Source of the DNA: Brachypodius melanocephalos
Taxonomy: Eukaryota > Chordata > Aves > Passeriformes > Pycnonotidae
DNA length: 64,000 nt
NCBI GenBank assembly: GCA_013398615.1
Contig: VZSR01003803.1
Location: 11,431,849-11,495,848 of the forward strand
Direction: 5' to 3'
Positions 1-13,100 of the stretch are shown in pieces. Within the stretch, counting starts at the first letter, position 1, and each line of letters opens with the position of its first letter. A model generated the notes under the pieces. It was not told the DNA's origin and searched no databases. It saw nothing but the letters and a program-made list of their open reading frames with translations. Both the position numbers and the translations under genes were made by a program.

Positions 1-3000
1 TGCAATCCCCAGATATGCAAAAGCATCCTCCGAAGAATGAAATAATGTTTCACATATTTGTAACAGACAAGACAACAAGTACTGAACTTGAATCAAATGT
101 TTCATGATGAAAAACATTATGACTGTTAGTTGTTGTCTTCCATCTCACTGGGCTCCTGAACTGTGGTCAAACATTCAAAGAGTTGTTCTACACTAAAAGG
201 GAGAATATTGGAAGAGTTGAAAGAGCTGTAATACTTTCAAACAGCTACAAAGCCCACACCTGAAACTGGCTTAAAAAAAAAACCATCTGGAGACATAAGA
301 GATCACTTGGCATTCCCAAACAAAGCACTGTAACCTCTGACAACAGGTAAGGGGAAACTGCACAGCAGCAGTTTTGTATTTATGCCTCATTAAATATCTA
401 TCAACTGTTAGCTGCTCATATCTTGTCTTACAATGCTGTCCCAAAACATTTTCACATAAAGTATCAGAACCAAATAAGATCTTAAAATCACAGCAGAAAG
501 TGATGGGACAGAGTTGGAAAACTCATCTTGCCTGGTCTCAAAACCAAAGTGTACCTTTCTCATTCCAGATTAGCAGGTGACCAACAGTTGTGCATCAATG
601 GCCAGAAATCAGAAACTAGAAAATCTTGAATAAAAATACTGCCTCAAAGACAGTAGTCCATGAAGAATACCTTCAACTTTATTCTAAAATCTTAATTGTG
701 CTTATGGTTTTTTGATCAATTTGTTTTTACTGCATGTATGTGTTAGGATACTTGCTTTATGAAAGCCAAAAACTAAAAAAAAAAAAAAATTAATTGATGC
801 ATTTTCAACTCTAATACAAAACTTAAAGTCAGCTCATTAGAGCAATTTCAGGCTGCCAGCTGTCCTCAGACCACAAATCCAAAGGCACATGCAGCTTGAG
901 CACCAAGGAATTAACTTTTTACAACTACCCACACATCAAGAGTTCAGACTCTGCTTTCTGTAATATGACCAATCTGTGAGATGTGCCTCTGTGTATGTGC
1001 TTAGGTAACAGCCAGAAGCCAGGGAGGGTAAAGATGATTGTAGGTAAAGATGTTTTGTACTCTAGTGTCTAGTCCTAGTTTACCTAGGATATTAAAGATC
1101 TTGTTTACAAAACAGCTACACTTAAAGCAAGAGTATAACAGCCTGTGTTTCCATAGCTTTTCACCTTTAGTCCAGTTGGAATTAGAAAAACGTATTTTAA
1201 TGATAAAATGACAAATGCAGAAAACAAGAAAAGCAGAAGAAATTTCAACCAGAGAAAGAACTCTCAAGGGAACCATCAACATTTTTCTTCTTCCATGAGA
1301 TTTCAAGTGATTGGTGAATTGCCATGAGAATTACTATTAATTTTAATACATTGTTTTCCTTTTAGAAGAGTAGCAGCACATATTAAACAATCATCTTGTA
1401 ACACAGGGCGAGACACAGATATCATTTAACATCTGCTAAATCACACATGTAGATTCACTTGATGAAAGAAGATCCTTTTCCTCCCTGGTCACACAAGTGT
1501 ACATAGAAGCACATTTATAACAATGTAAGAAATCAAGTTTCCAATCACTGTTTTCCCTAAAGACACAAGATATCTAAACTTATATTTTCTACCTCTTAGT
1601 GCCAAAGAACTTAGTTATTGGATATTCTTCCAGATGAAATAGACATATTTAAAATATTTTAGTATTTGTAAGAGGAAGGACTGAAGTCTAAGCATACCCT
1701 GCCTTCCACAAGTGCCCCAACAAGCCGCATTGACTGTCACAGCCTCATGAATATTTAGAGATATTTATGAGGAGGAGCAGATTAACCTGATGATGTGCAT
1801 GTCTAGTCTGTGACCAATTACCAAACACTATTCTCAGTGTATGTGGTCAACACAATCTCCCATTCTGAAAAGTTCTAACAGGGTAGGAAAGATTTTCCTG
1901 TATCACTAGCCTGAGCCACTCTTATTCCATATTTCAGAGTCCTTTCTGAACAATATCAGTAGTTTTGCTGAAACCAGAATAATAAAATATGAACAGACCA
2001 TGAGTCAGAGGACTTTTCTACATACAAGTTGGATATTCTTTGTGAAACACAGCATTTCCCTTGAGGAAAACAAATTCTGAGAGAACATTTCCAGCACAGC
2101 ACTGGATACAGACTTTTCCATGTCCTTAAAAGACAGCCACTTCTGCTGCTTCCAGCCATCATCCCAGGGGGCAGATGAGACTGGAGGCTACATATGCTTT
2201 CAGAGAAAACAATTTTTAGTTGTGCTTTACACCACCAAAGACTGCACTTTACCAAAATTTGGTTCAGCATTACAACATTCTAAGCAACTACCAGCAGCTA
2301 CTATTTCACATCTTGTGTGCTGAGCAATCTTTCCAGTAGCCTAAGGAAAATCAAAACTTACTGTCCCTTTTATCCATGGCTTGCTGATGAACACAGTGTA
2401 AATCAGACATTAGATCACTACAGTCATCATCAAAGCTTACTCTTAAGTTATTTCTCCTGCAGTGGCACCAATTGACAAAGGTCCTACAGAAAGTAATTCA
2501 CAACACAGCAGATTTCTGTCTCTACCAGGCTTATTTGCCAAAATGTGGTAGTGGGGGAGGAACAGGGAAAGCATCAGATCTTCAGCAAAGCTGCAGAAGA
2601 CCACCAAGGGACTAGAAAGGAACAGTTTTTCAACCCTGTAATATTCAGTGAACCATTTCTTAATCTGAGTAGTTCACAATAATTAACAGAGATATACAGA
2701 GCAGTAGTTTAGCAGGAAAAGAACAGGAAGTACATTGAGAGACTTACAGAGTCTTACAAAGCCTTAACTTCTGCTATGCCAAGGGCATTCCACCTTCCAC
2801 CGTTTGCAGCCGTTCCCCAGAGCACTGCAGCCTTCTGTTCCCCCTTTCCCTTGTGCTGCTGCAACGTTTCTAGCCACATCCTGTTGTCCTTGTATCCTGT
2901 GCTCCTTGTTCTCCCAGCTCCCTACCTGCAAAGCCCAAGCCTGCTGTGTCAGTGTCCCCCACAGGACAGTAGGGGACACTGATGCAAGAATGATCCTTTC

Positions 3001-4014
3001 CCATCTAACACTTCCCTACCCTAATTTCATATATTTTACACAAAAGAAAACAAAATCTAGCAAATAAAATGGTGGAAAGTGGTCCTTGAAATAGCATGCA
3101 GGCATTTCCTAGTGACATCCATGCAACTCTTGTCTCTGGTCAGAGCACACTTCAAACAGCTCTAATGGCATCACAAGCAGGAAAAACAAGCAGGGATTTT
3201 GAGCTGCTCTTGATGAAAACTCTAAGGGCAAAGTACTATGACAAACCACATGTGACATTAGAGGGGACACCCATGGGAGGAGAGTCACCTTCTTTGCTGG
3301 CCATCAAAGAGCATCTTCCCTTGAGATTCTTCTTTTACTATTACCAGAAGTAACTCTTACTATTAAAGCTGTCATTTGCCAGCAGCTATAGACTGTCTCA
3401 TCCTTTGTTCTTGAAAAACACTACTTCATACTGAAAGAAAGTACAAAAGAATTGCATTCATTCTTGTGCAGGAGGACAACAGCAGGCTTCTCAATCACAT
3501 CCTTCGTGAATGTTTGTGTTACTGCAATGACCTCAATTTAAAGACCACGATGACTTTAAATCAGAAGACTATTTTCTGTACAATTTCCTTCTGCAGCAAT
3601 GTATTTGTATTAATAAAAATGTTCTTAAAATGTACACCATTTTCAAGAAAAGTTCACCATGATAATTATGCACTGGCTTAATACAATATAAAAAAATATC
3701 AGTTGTCTCAAAGATTATAAAAACTCCAAAAGCAAAAGTTACATTTTAAAGAACTCAAATGGTCATGAGGATATTATCCTTTTGGCTGCCCAGCTGAAAA
3801 AGGATAAACTAAACTCACTGTACAAATCTGGTTTTTCAGGCTTACAGGTACATGTGATCCAGTGTCCAAAACAGAAACAGATCATCAGCAATTAAACAAT
3901 ATCCTATATTTTAAAATATATTAGCCACACATAACACATTGGTGTTATTCTTCACATCTGAAATATCCTTTAGCGTAATTCATGGCTTATATAGTCCTTG
4001 ACTCCGGGTTGTTC
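1..4014 (-). other. CWF19L2 3' UTR and downstream flank, no gene recognised
   Basis: The part next to 4015 must be 3' UTR, but its end cannot be set: no canonical AATAAA is seen on the minus strand in the first 1.2 kb or so; an ATTAAA lies near 1340 and an AATAAA near 680, both far away. The rest is AT-rich with no convincing exon. A more GC-rich patch at about 2764-2985 and an A-run near 775-789 are the only compositional features. In mammals the next gene in this direction is GUCY1A2; none of it was recognised. Confidence 0.6.
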
Positions 4015-4155
4015 TCATTCTTTCTTTTTTGTGAAGTCATATGGTTTCCACCACTGTGCAAACTGCAGCACCTTTTTCCGCTGCTCCTCAAAGTTCTGTC
4101 TGATCCCTTTTCTCCAGAGCCGTGGTTCCAAGTCCAGCATGCCACCAATAATTTC
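4015..4155 (-). CDS. CWF19L2: CWF19L2 exon 18, terminal coding exon
   Basis: 141 nt with the TGA stop at 4015-4017; residues 835-880. The acceptor is AAG type (tacttgcaaag). EIIGGMLDLEPRLWRKGIRQ and LQFAQWWKPYDFTK end C-terminal domain 2; the very C-terminus is KKKE where mammals have SKNY. The 3' UTR must continue below 4015. Confidence 0.97.
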   Translation of the reverse strand, partial: EIIGGMLDLEPRLWRKGIRQNFEEQRKKVLQFAQWWKPYDFTKKKE

Positions 4156-7100
4156 CTTTGCAAGTAAAAGTAAGACAGATAATGATAAATGCAAAATCAT
4201 CATATTACTTAACATTATCTTATCACAGAATAAAGAAATACATATTTTCAAATTATGAGATTTCAAATTATTTTCAAGTGCTAATCAAAGCTTGAAATTC
4301 TGAAAAAAATACACCAATTTAAACACAGAACTGCAGTTGTTTGATGGCTGCATCAGCAAAATTCTTGTAAGCACAGCACATTGATGCACTGCTTAAATAA
4401 CCTAACATTGCAAGCCTGTTAATGCATTAGAGTATTTGTGATTAAGGTAAGTTCAGAGAAAGCAAGCTGCCCAGTTTGCTGTTTCTAGTGTTATATTTCT
4501 CCCCAGTCACTCTTCATGTTTTTGCAACTCTGACTCTTTCAAAAAATGGCTTCTGTGACATAATAAAGAAAGGAAGAGTTATTACAGCTCTCCCTGTATA
4601 TACATGTTACACTATACATACCATAAGTGGCAATTTAACCACACGAGGATTTTAGTAGGAGTTTGCACGTGTATGCACACTAATTTATACAAGCAGCTGT
4701 CAGTGCATCTATGTATCAGTACTATGGTCATGAAAATTCTTAAGTAGATGCAAGTATCTTCCATCTCTAAGATTATATACCTATAATGTCAAATATCAGC
4801 AGTTCAGATCAAATGAAAAGAAACACAATTTAGAATCACAATCTCAGTATCAGCTAGTGAAAAAATCAACTACTCCTTTATTCAACAAGCCAAGTTACAA
4901 TGACTCATCAAGAAAAGACAGATAATAGACTGAGATAGAGTACATCAAAGTAATTGTTCTGGCAGCATCTTGGTTTAATTACTTAAATTTTCCAAAACAG
5001 AGTATAATTGGTAAATTAATCTTTTACATAACAATACCTTTCCAAAGTAATGAGGGAAATTGTGTTGATCTTCAATCACATGAGCAAATCCTCCCTGAAG
5101 GCCAAAGTCCACAGAAAAGTACGGCAACCCTTTAGGAACCTACAGATGCAAAACCACATTTTCAGATGTTTAACAAACATTGTTGGCATTTAGTCAACCT
5201 TCCCACAGGAGAATGAATTTGAACATGGTTTTGCAGTTGATAGTATCACATTTTATTTCAAACTACCTCTCAAACCAACTACATATAGGATAAAGTTGCA
5301 ACAGAGAAATAGTAAAGCAGTAAAGCAGGTAAGGGAAAATAACATACAGCAACCTCACAAAAAGACACTGAAGAAAAGATGGGGTGGCAGAACTTCCAGA
5401 GGTCACAGCTGGAATAGCAGGTAAGAGATAGGGACCTCAGGCAGCAGTGTGCACAGTGGGCAAATGCCTCCCTGACTCCACATCTCTGAATTATGTAACT
5501 TTAACAGAAATTTTAAGACAACCACTAGCAAGCTGCATTTATTAAGGATAAGATGCTGACTGGTAATAGGAAATATTTACCCAGTGAAAAACCTGACATC
5601 TAGGGGGAAGGGGAAACATTTTGGACAACAGATTACCAGAAACCCCCTCTATGTGAACAGACAGGTATTATCCTTAGCTTGTCAAATCAGACAACTTAAT
5701 AACTCTGTCAGTCTGCAGGGGTATCTGCCACAACAAAGACCCTTCAGTCTAACAGAATTGGATCCATTTATTGCTACAGTGCTGCAAGGAAATTCTGCTC
5801 TTTCACTGCAACAAGTTATTTTTCACTCCTTTAATTGTTGAAGATGTTTCTCTGCTGGTAAGATTTACAAAGCCTCCAATTCATAAACATTTCCTCCCCT
5901 ACAGTCCAAACAACCATAAAACTTTCAGGAGGCATGTTCCATTTATCGCTTGAAATACTGACTCTAGAAAAACTAAGATTAAATACAGAGGAGCAATGTA
6001 GCATAGCAAGAAACACTTAACACTTTAAATGAACTTTTAAAAAATCATTATATAAGGAAAAATGGGTTGGCAGGTAACACCTTAAAGAAAAGGTCAGCTT
6101 TGTCTTATTTCTCACAATTTCTGCACACAATCCACCAACTAGGTGATGTCTCAGCCATATTTGACCTTCCAGCCAGGCACCACCATCTCCCAATACAACT
6201 CTCCAAATTCCCAAACCTCAGATCACTCTCTAAGCCACACTCTCCCATCTTTGTGAAGTCTACAAACATTTCTTATCCTACAGTAATGTTAAAATCACAC
6301 AACCGTGTAACAATTTATGCTCAGACACATTGTATTAATGTAAATACCTGACTTAATCTGAAAACTGGCCCACCTTCAATAAGTATATAATAGTCACAAA
6401 AGTGTATGGCTATATAACACACATCTTCCACCTCAATGTTAAAATCACATTCTTTGAACCTAACAGATCCAGCATTATTCCTTTAAGATTTGTTTATATA
6501 AAGATGTTTCATCTCAGTATCCAGGAGACAGAGAAGGTACTGTTCCCTTGTTTTACAAAAAAAAGATTTATAATGCTATTTATATTTTCACTTCATAAAC
6601 TTAGCAACACAAACGGCTGCTCTAGGTTAATGAAAAAGACACATCATATTTGTTCCAGGAAAGTAATTTGCAAATCTTTGATCCACCTTAATTCTTGAAG
6701 TTAATCAGGAAAATTATGCCAGTACATGTCCTCGAAGTGTCAGCTTTGTTCTCAACTAATGCTGGCAGCTCAGTCCACCAGTTGTTGAAATAAATGGGAA
6801 TCTTTTCCCTAATGTCAGTTAAGAGTGCAGACTGGTAATTGTCCTCATACCTATGCCATCTTCTGATGCACTAATCTAATTGTACTCCCTTTCTTCTCTC
6901 TTTGAAACAGTTAATAATGGAACAATGTTAGAAGAATTTGATGATAAATTCAGGATACAAAACACTTCATTACTTACAGATTTCCGAATATCTTTTGAAG
7001 AAAGATCAATTAATTTCTTGTTCATGGACCACTCTTCATCAGACTCCATTATAGCTTTCTGTAAAATTATTTTATCTAAAGGTGAAAATAGTCCATCACA

Positions 7101-10100
7101 CAGCAAATGAAGAACTAACTGTAGTGAAGCACATTGTACTAGTCCAAGTAAGAATTACTTCTTAACAAAGTAACTTTATTGGTAACCTTTCTCATTTCCA
7201 CAAGCTACTTGATAAAGAAATCATAGAGTATCTTCAGACCCATCCAATTCAGTTCCTGTTTCTTTTTCATTTGAATTTAAATTTTGCTTGACACAAGTTT
7301 CAAATAAAAGGTCACATTCTCTTTTTACTCATCCCTCTTATAAATTTATTACACTAAATTAGCCTTCTTTCTCTTTTAAACACTAAGAGAAGAATCCAGC
7401 TTAGAAGGATGATTGCCCTTAAAAACCCAAAGCTCACTCTGTATTCCCCATAGTATGGCATTGGGTATAGTGTAGGGTAGGTACCTTTTAGATTTCATTT
7501 GTCGTGCATGTTAATGTTAGATACTTCCAAAATAAATGGAAGTATTGCATTAAATGTTGTTCTTTCTCCTTCCTTGTGTATTCAAAGAAAATACAAGTTT
7601 TACCAGCACCTGAAGCACAGCAGTCAGCTCTAACAGGTGTAATGTTACAAATGTGGTAAAAGTTACTGTATTGTTGTTCACCACACTGCTGCCCCACTTC
7701 ATCAAAACCTAATCACATTATTTTCAGAAAGGATAAATAGTATTTCAAAAATCAAATAAAATAATTCACTTATAAAAGACAAATAATGAGTCAGTTGCTG
7801 AAAGCTGTAAGGACTCAGTTCCGGACAAAAGCCTCAATGAACCTTTTTTTAAAAGGTCAAGGGAAAGAGAAGAAAAGCTATAGAAGAAATATCTATCATG
7901 CTGTAGAATGTTCATCAGAGGTCTAAGACACATCTAGCATTTGGGCTTACTGAAATAAAATGAGGATGAAACAATATCTACAGTGGTATTTCTTAAAACA
8001 GGTAACAGGTAGTGTGTTTTAAGTTTATTCTCCAGGACTACAAGTAAGAAGTACTGCAATCCTTAAGGCACTTCAGGGGACTACAATTTCTCTCATCTTC
8101 TTCTAGTATTTTCAGTGCAGTCAGACTTGGGACAAACGCTCAGTGAAAAACAGCTCTTCCACTGACTGCCTGAAAAACTGAATTATTTCCCACCACTTAT
8201 TTTAAGATCAAGGAATATTAGCAAAGAATGGATCCAGAAGAAGGATCAAAGAATATTTTCAAAAATGGCACTGGGATATCAAAAATGTTTTCCAGAAATA
8301 GATGAATTATGATATATACATTCAGATGACTTCATAAAAAACATTTTCATGTACCTTAAAGTAGACTGGAGCCATATCTCCTACTTCTTTTGGAAGAGGA
8401 ATGCATTCATATACCATATGATACCGTTTCTTCATACTCATGTTTGTTTCTAGGAACACACAGTCCAAGTCTTTAGCTTCAAACATTTTCACCAGTGCAT
8501 TTCGGAACATCTGTTTAAAGAAAAAAAAAGTGTTTTTTAAACTAACTTGGCAGAACTTTCAGATATAATGTATTATTTCACTAGCACAGTATATTTGTAA
8601 TAAACTAACAATAAAATGGAAAACAGTAGTAATCATACTACAAAAATTCTGTATTATTTACTAATTTTTACTATATTTCCTATGACAAAAACATAGGAAG
8701 TCTAGGAAATTGTTTTGAAATACACAATATAATTAACACTACAAACTTAGTTTTAATAAATACCACATATTTTTGCAGCTGAAATTGAAACTATGTTGAA
8801 CTTCTTAGCTGTAGTGCTCCATAAAACAACATGGCTTTAACAGTGGGTCCCCAGCTTGCAATTTCTAAGAAGGTAATGACCTGGCTTTTACTGACTTTAC
8901 AGTGAAGTTACAATTACCCTTTTACTACTCCTTCCAATTATACAGTTTTACAAAAAAAAAAAAAGTCTTTTCACTAGGCATGCTTGATCTTTCACTAAAG
9001 TATTAGTAATTGCCTCAAAAAATAAAGCTACCATCTTCACTGTACGGAAGCAAACCAAATGTAATACTCAGTACTTGTGGCTTCAAACTACATTCAAAAG
9101 TTCCCTGTCAGGGTGATGAGGTACTGCACCTAATTCAAAGTGTATTTCAGTTAATTCTGATAGCTCCAGCGTCAGGGTCCTGCAGACACCCAAGTGGCCC
9201 TGTAGCCTCTTCTACCTGCTGGGGCTCTGGCTGCCCATGCAGGTGGGAAGCTGTGCTGCAGTTGTGAACTGGATCAGATCCAGCAGAAAGAGATGGAGTA
9301 TTAAAGAGTGGTGAGAAGTGTGGGCCTGGCCCCCTGTCACTCAGGAGCTGCAATTAAGTCCAGGCTGTCCCTTTCGGTCCTTGCCTGAGCTGTTTCAGGG
9401 ACGTGTGTGCCCAGCCAGGTACCAGGCAGTTCTTGGCCCTGACTTCATCTCAGACCTAAGACATCACTGTAAACCTGCCTGGCCATGCCTGGACCATCAA
9501 TGACGTTGCCTACTACCATGGGAACACTCCTGGCCTGGTACCATGGGACTGTGCCTTGTCAGTGAGATGACTTCTTCCACCTGCCTTGCCCATTACCTTG
9601 AACCCCTGACTTGCTTTCCTGCAAAGCAGCTGGCTCTGGCTGTTCCCTGACTCTTGACATTTGCATCCAAGACAGGCAAGAGCATCATTCTATAGCTTAC
9701 AATGTTCAGATGCTGAACAAATTATCAAGAACAAGGGATGATTTCTGAGAGTCATTCAAACTCACTTTCAAGTGCACAAAAGATCTAACTTTCTGGTAGG
9801 GTGAACGTTTCTACAAGTTTCTCAAGATATTGAAAAATGCTTTTTAAAAATGAAGGGTTTTGTCTTACACATGCTTCTACACCATTTCCACAGTGTAAGC
9901 CAAGAAATCACTGAAACTGTAGGAGCCTCATAGACCAAGGTACCATAGCCCTAAGACTCATAATTCATAGGTAGTCCTTTTTGCACTGATATTTTTCCCA
10001 GTTAACAATGCTCAGAAGTACAAACAGCACCATTAAAAGGCTAATCCCATCTAAAGGTTTTGAGATTACTTATCTTACTGTAAATGGAGAGCTGATGAAT

Positions 10101-13100
10101 CAAACAAATCATCAACATCAGCAAGTACTGAAGTAAAATAGGTTTTCCTTCTATCACTACCAGGTTTTCAATGCAACAGGACTAGAACTTGAGCTCTCCA
10201 TCCTTTTGCCATCTTGCTCAGTATGAATAAAACTGAAAGTCTACAAAACATGGCCAAATATCTATCTAAACTAGGCATCTAAGCTCCTCAAAGCAGGCCC
10301 TTGTGCCCTGAATTTTCCCTCACTAATGAGCTGCTCCATGCTGTGACAGGAGAATGCTACCATCATTCCCCTAAAGCAACTGCTGAATTACAGCCAGAAG
10401 GCACTTCTCAATGTTCCATGACTGATATGAGACTCTACAGCACAGGGTGACAGGCTATTCTGGATTAACAATTTCTGGTGTTCTGCTGTTGCTCCAGCCA
10501 CCAGAGAAGACCTTTACTTCTGAAACACATTGAAGCAAGCAATGTGGTGAGATACCAAAAGCTGAGAAAGACTACTACTTACAGCTGCTACCCTGCAGTA
10601 ATAACTGAAATAAAAACCCAACAAAAAGCCTAAAATATCAGCAGATGTTAGCTCGCTTCCCCCAGTTGCATTTTGTTGTCTTTAAATACATTGGATTTTT
10701 CCTCCAAATTCTGAACAGGCCAAAGCATCAAGAATAATTACCACTAGAAAAGAGAAAACCATCCAAAAGGGGAAATAAAAAGGCTTGGCTTATGCTCGGA
10801 TGCACCCAACATCAATACATGCAGCAGTTCACTCAACGCAGAATGTGTAAAGATTTGTATCTCTTCATATAAAAAATATTCCATGCATATTTGCTTTGGC
10901 AAGTGTGCACATCAGTGTCTAAACTACACAATATGTTAAATTCAAGAGCTTGAAGGCATACAGTATAAAGGAACTCTTTTTGCTTTACTACAGTATGTAT
11001 CATAAAAAAAAGATAAAAACCAGCAAAAATAGTTAGCTAAAACACATACTTCATACAACATTTTATGAATACCTAAAGTGTGGTAATTTTTTTTTTCCTT
11101 CACCAGTAATAAAAATATGTCTCTGGCATCAGAAAGTTAGTGTAATCATTGACTGTCTGCTTATACTCTTGCTAAAGCTTTCCTGTCTCCTTCTTCTGTA
11201 ATACACAGAAGTTGGCAAAAAAAGTCATATATCCATCACTTTCCAAAATACTTCACTGCAAAAAAAAATATCTAAGCTGTCTATGAATATATTCACAGGA
11301 TCAAAGGATAATGGTTTTAGCAATTAGTTAGCTACTAGTTAGCAACTAGCAACTACTAGCCTTTTCTAGCAAGTAAAAGGCTAGTGTTCAAGACAGGGAC
11401 TGTCTGCTTATCTTTTTCTTATCCTATTTTCTTTCTCATACAATTCAAAAAATCATAATTGGTTAGTTAAGAGCTTAGGGTAAACAGAAGATCTAGGATA
11501 AACATATTTATCACTTTGCCACATGCTCTTTTGTTTCTCCTGATCCTACTTGTTGCACTTCTTTGCTTCTTATCCAACTTTCTTAGTCATTTCTGTCATA
11601 TGCAAGAGAACTCCTTTTCTTCCTGGTTGGAAGGGAGCATAATTTATTGTATGAAACAACATCAGACATGAGACTCAATGTGGGGAACAAATTTGAAAAG
11701 TCAGAGAATCCATCTGCCAGACTTGAGGCAAGAGCAACATTATTCAAATTATTACAAACTTATAAATGATGCTGGTTTTAAATCTCAGCAACTACAACAA
11801 TGAAACCTTTCTCTAGCCTGATATAGTCTCCAATATTTCAATATAAGAGGTTGCAAATTGTTTTCCCCTTTTAATAATCCTGATGGCAGGACAGGGGGTT
11901 GACAAACACAGTCAAATCTCCTAGGCAAAAGCTTGTTACATCCCTTCCTTGATTTTCCATCTCCAAAGAAAACAGAACTCAAAATCTTCAAAATGTCTCC
12001 ATAAGAGAGTTGGAAAGCACAACCCATCATGCTTGGCACTTTATTTTAATAATTCTTTTCAAAAAAGGTAGAATATTGGATTCAAACAGGGATATAATTG
12101 ATTTTAAGAATAAGGCAGTTTTCTTTTAATTGATATCCACCCAAAAACAGATTAAAAAACTGAAGATATGTAAACAACATATTAGTATTTCATTTTAAGT
12201 AATCTGCCAGCTCTGATAATTCTTTTCTTTTACTTGGCGCTCCCAAGAATCCTATGAAGCCAGTTATTCTATTTGCTGTTAGGGATCAGCTGTACCTACT
12301 TCATTTCCAATAGACGTTTCTCTAACATAGTTTCAACAACCTCCAAGGATGCATGTTCTGCAGCATTCCAGGAAACTTCTTCTAAGTGCTTAAAAATGGA
12401 AAATTTGCTTCACTATCTACCTTGCCTCTCTTTCCTGTTAATAGTTGACCACTAATTTTCATTTGCAATGTGAGAATGTTCTGCCCCTTAGTGGAATTAG
12501 AATAGAGCTGCCAGATTGCAAATTATGAAAACATGTACTTATAATAAGGATATTATTATCCACAACGAATTTATTTTACAAAAGTGTTAGGAGACAGTTT
12601 CTCAGCAGACCTGGATTTCTTCCCAGATGTCTTCATCCAAAAGAGTGGCTGCAGTATGATGCTGTAGAGGGGCTATCAGGCAGTGACCCTCAGTAAGGGA
12701 CTGGCTGCTTGGTAGAGACAAGTATACCTAGGAAAAGCAAACAAAAACTCAAGTGCCCAGTTTTCCAGCATTTCCATTTCTCATTGCTGAGGCTAAGAAA
12801 TTCATCATTTGCTAAATTCAAGCCAACAGAAGCCATTAGCTACTAATTACAGCTCAAAGTAATCAGTACTATCCAGAGAGCAGTTCCACCACCAAGGCAG
12901 TAATATCAGCCTTATAAACCAACTGGTATCATAGCTGTTAGGAAATCACACTGTTTAGTGCATTCCAGTATTTTTTAATATAGATACATAGCTGTATGCA
13001 TTTTTAATAATATGTACATGTCTGTGCAGCTAGACATCACACAGCTGTCCACTCACTCCCTGTTCCCGGTGGGATAGGGGTAGAGCATCCAGAAAAAAAA

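Larger units (their letters stand above)
8511..12610 (-). other. intron 14
   Basis: 4100-nt GT-AG intron. It holds a GC-rich island at about 9150-9690 and an 11-bp perfect hairpin at 11355-11385; otherwise AT-rich and plain. Confidence 0.85.

Noticed and set aside
6880..7110. 76-codon plus-strand ORF overlapping exon 16
   Set aside because: It is the antisense shadow of exon 16 and its flanks.
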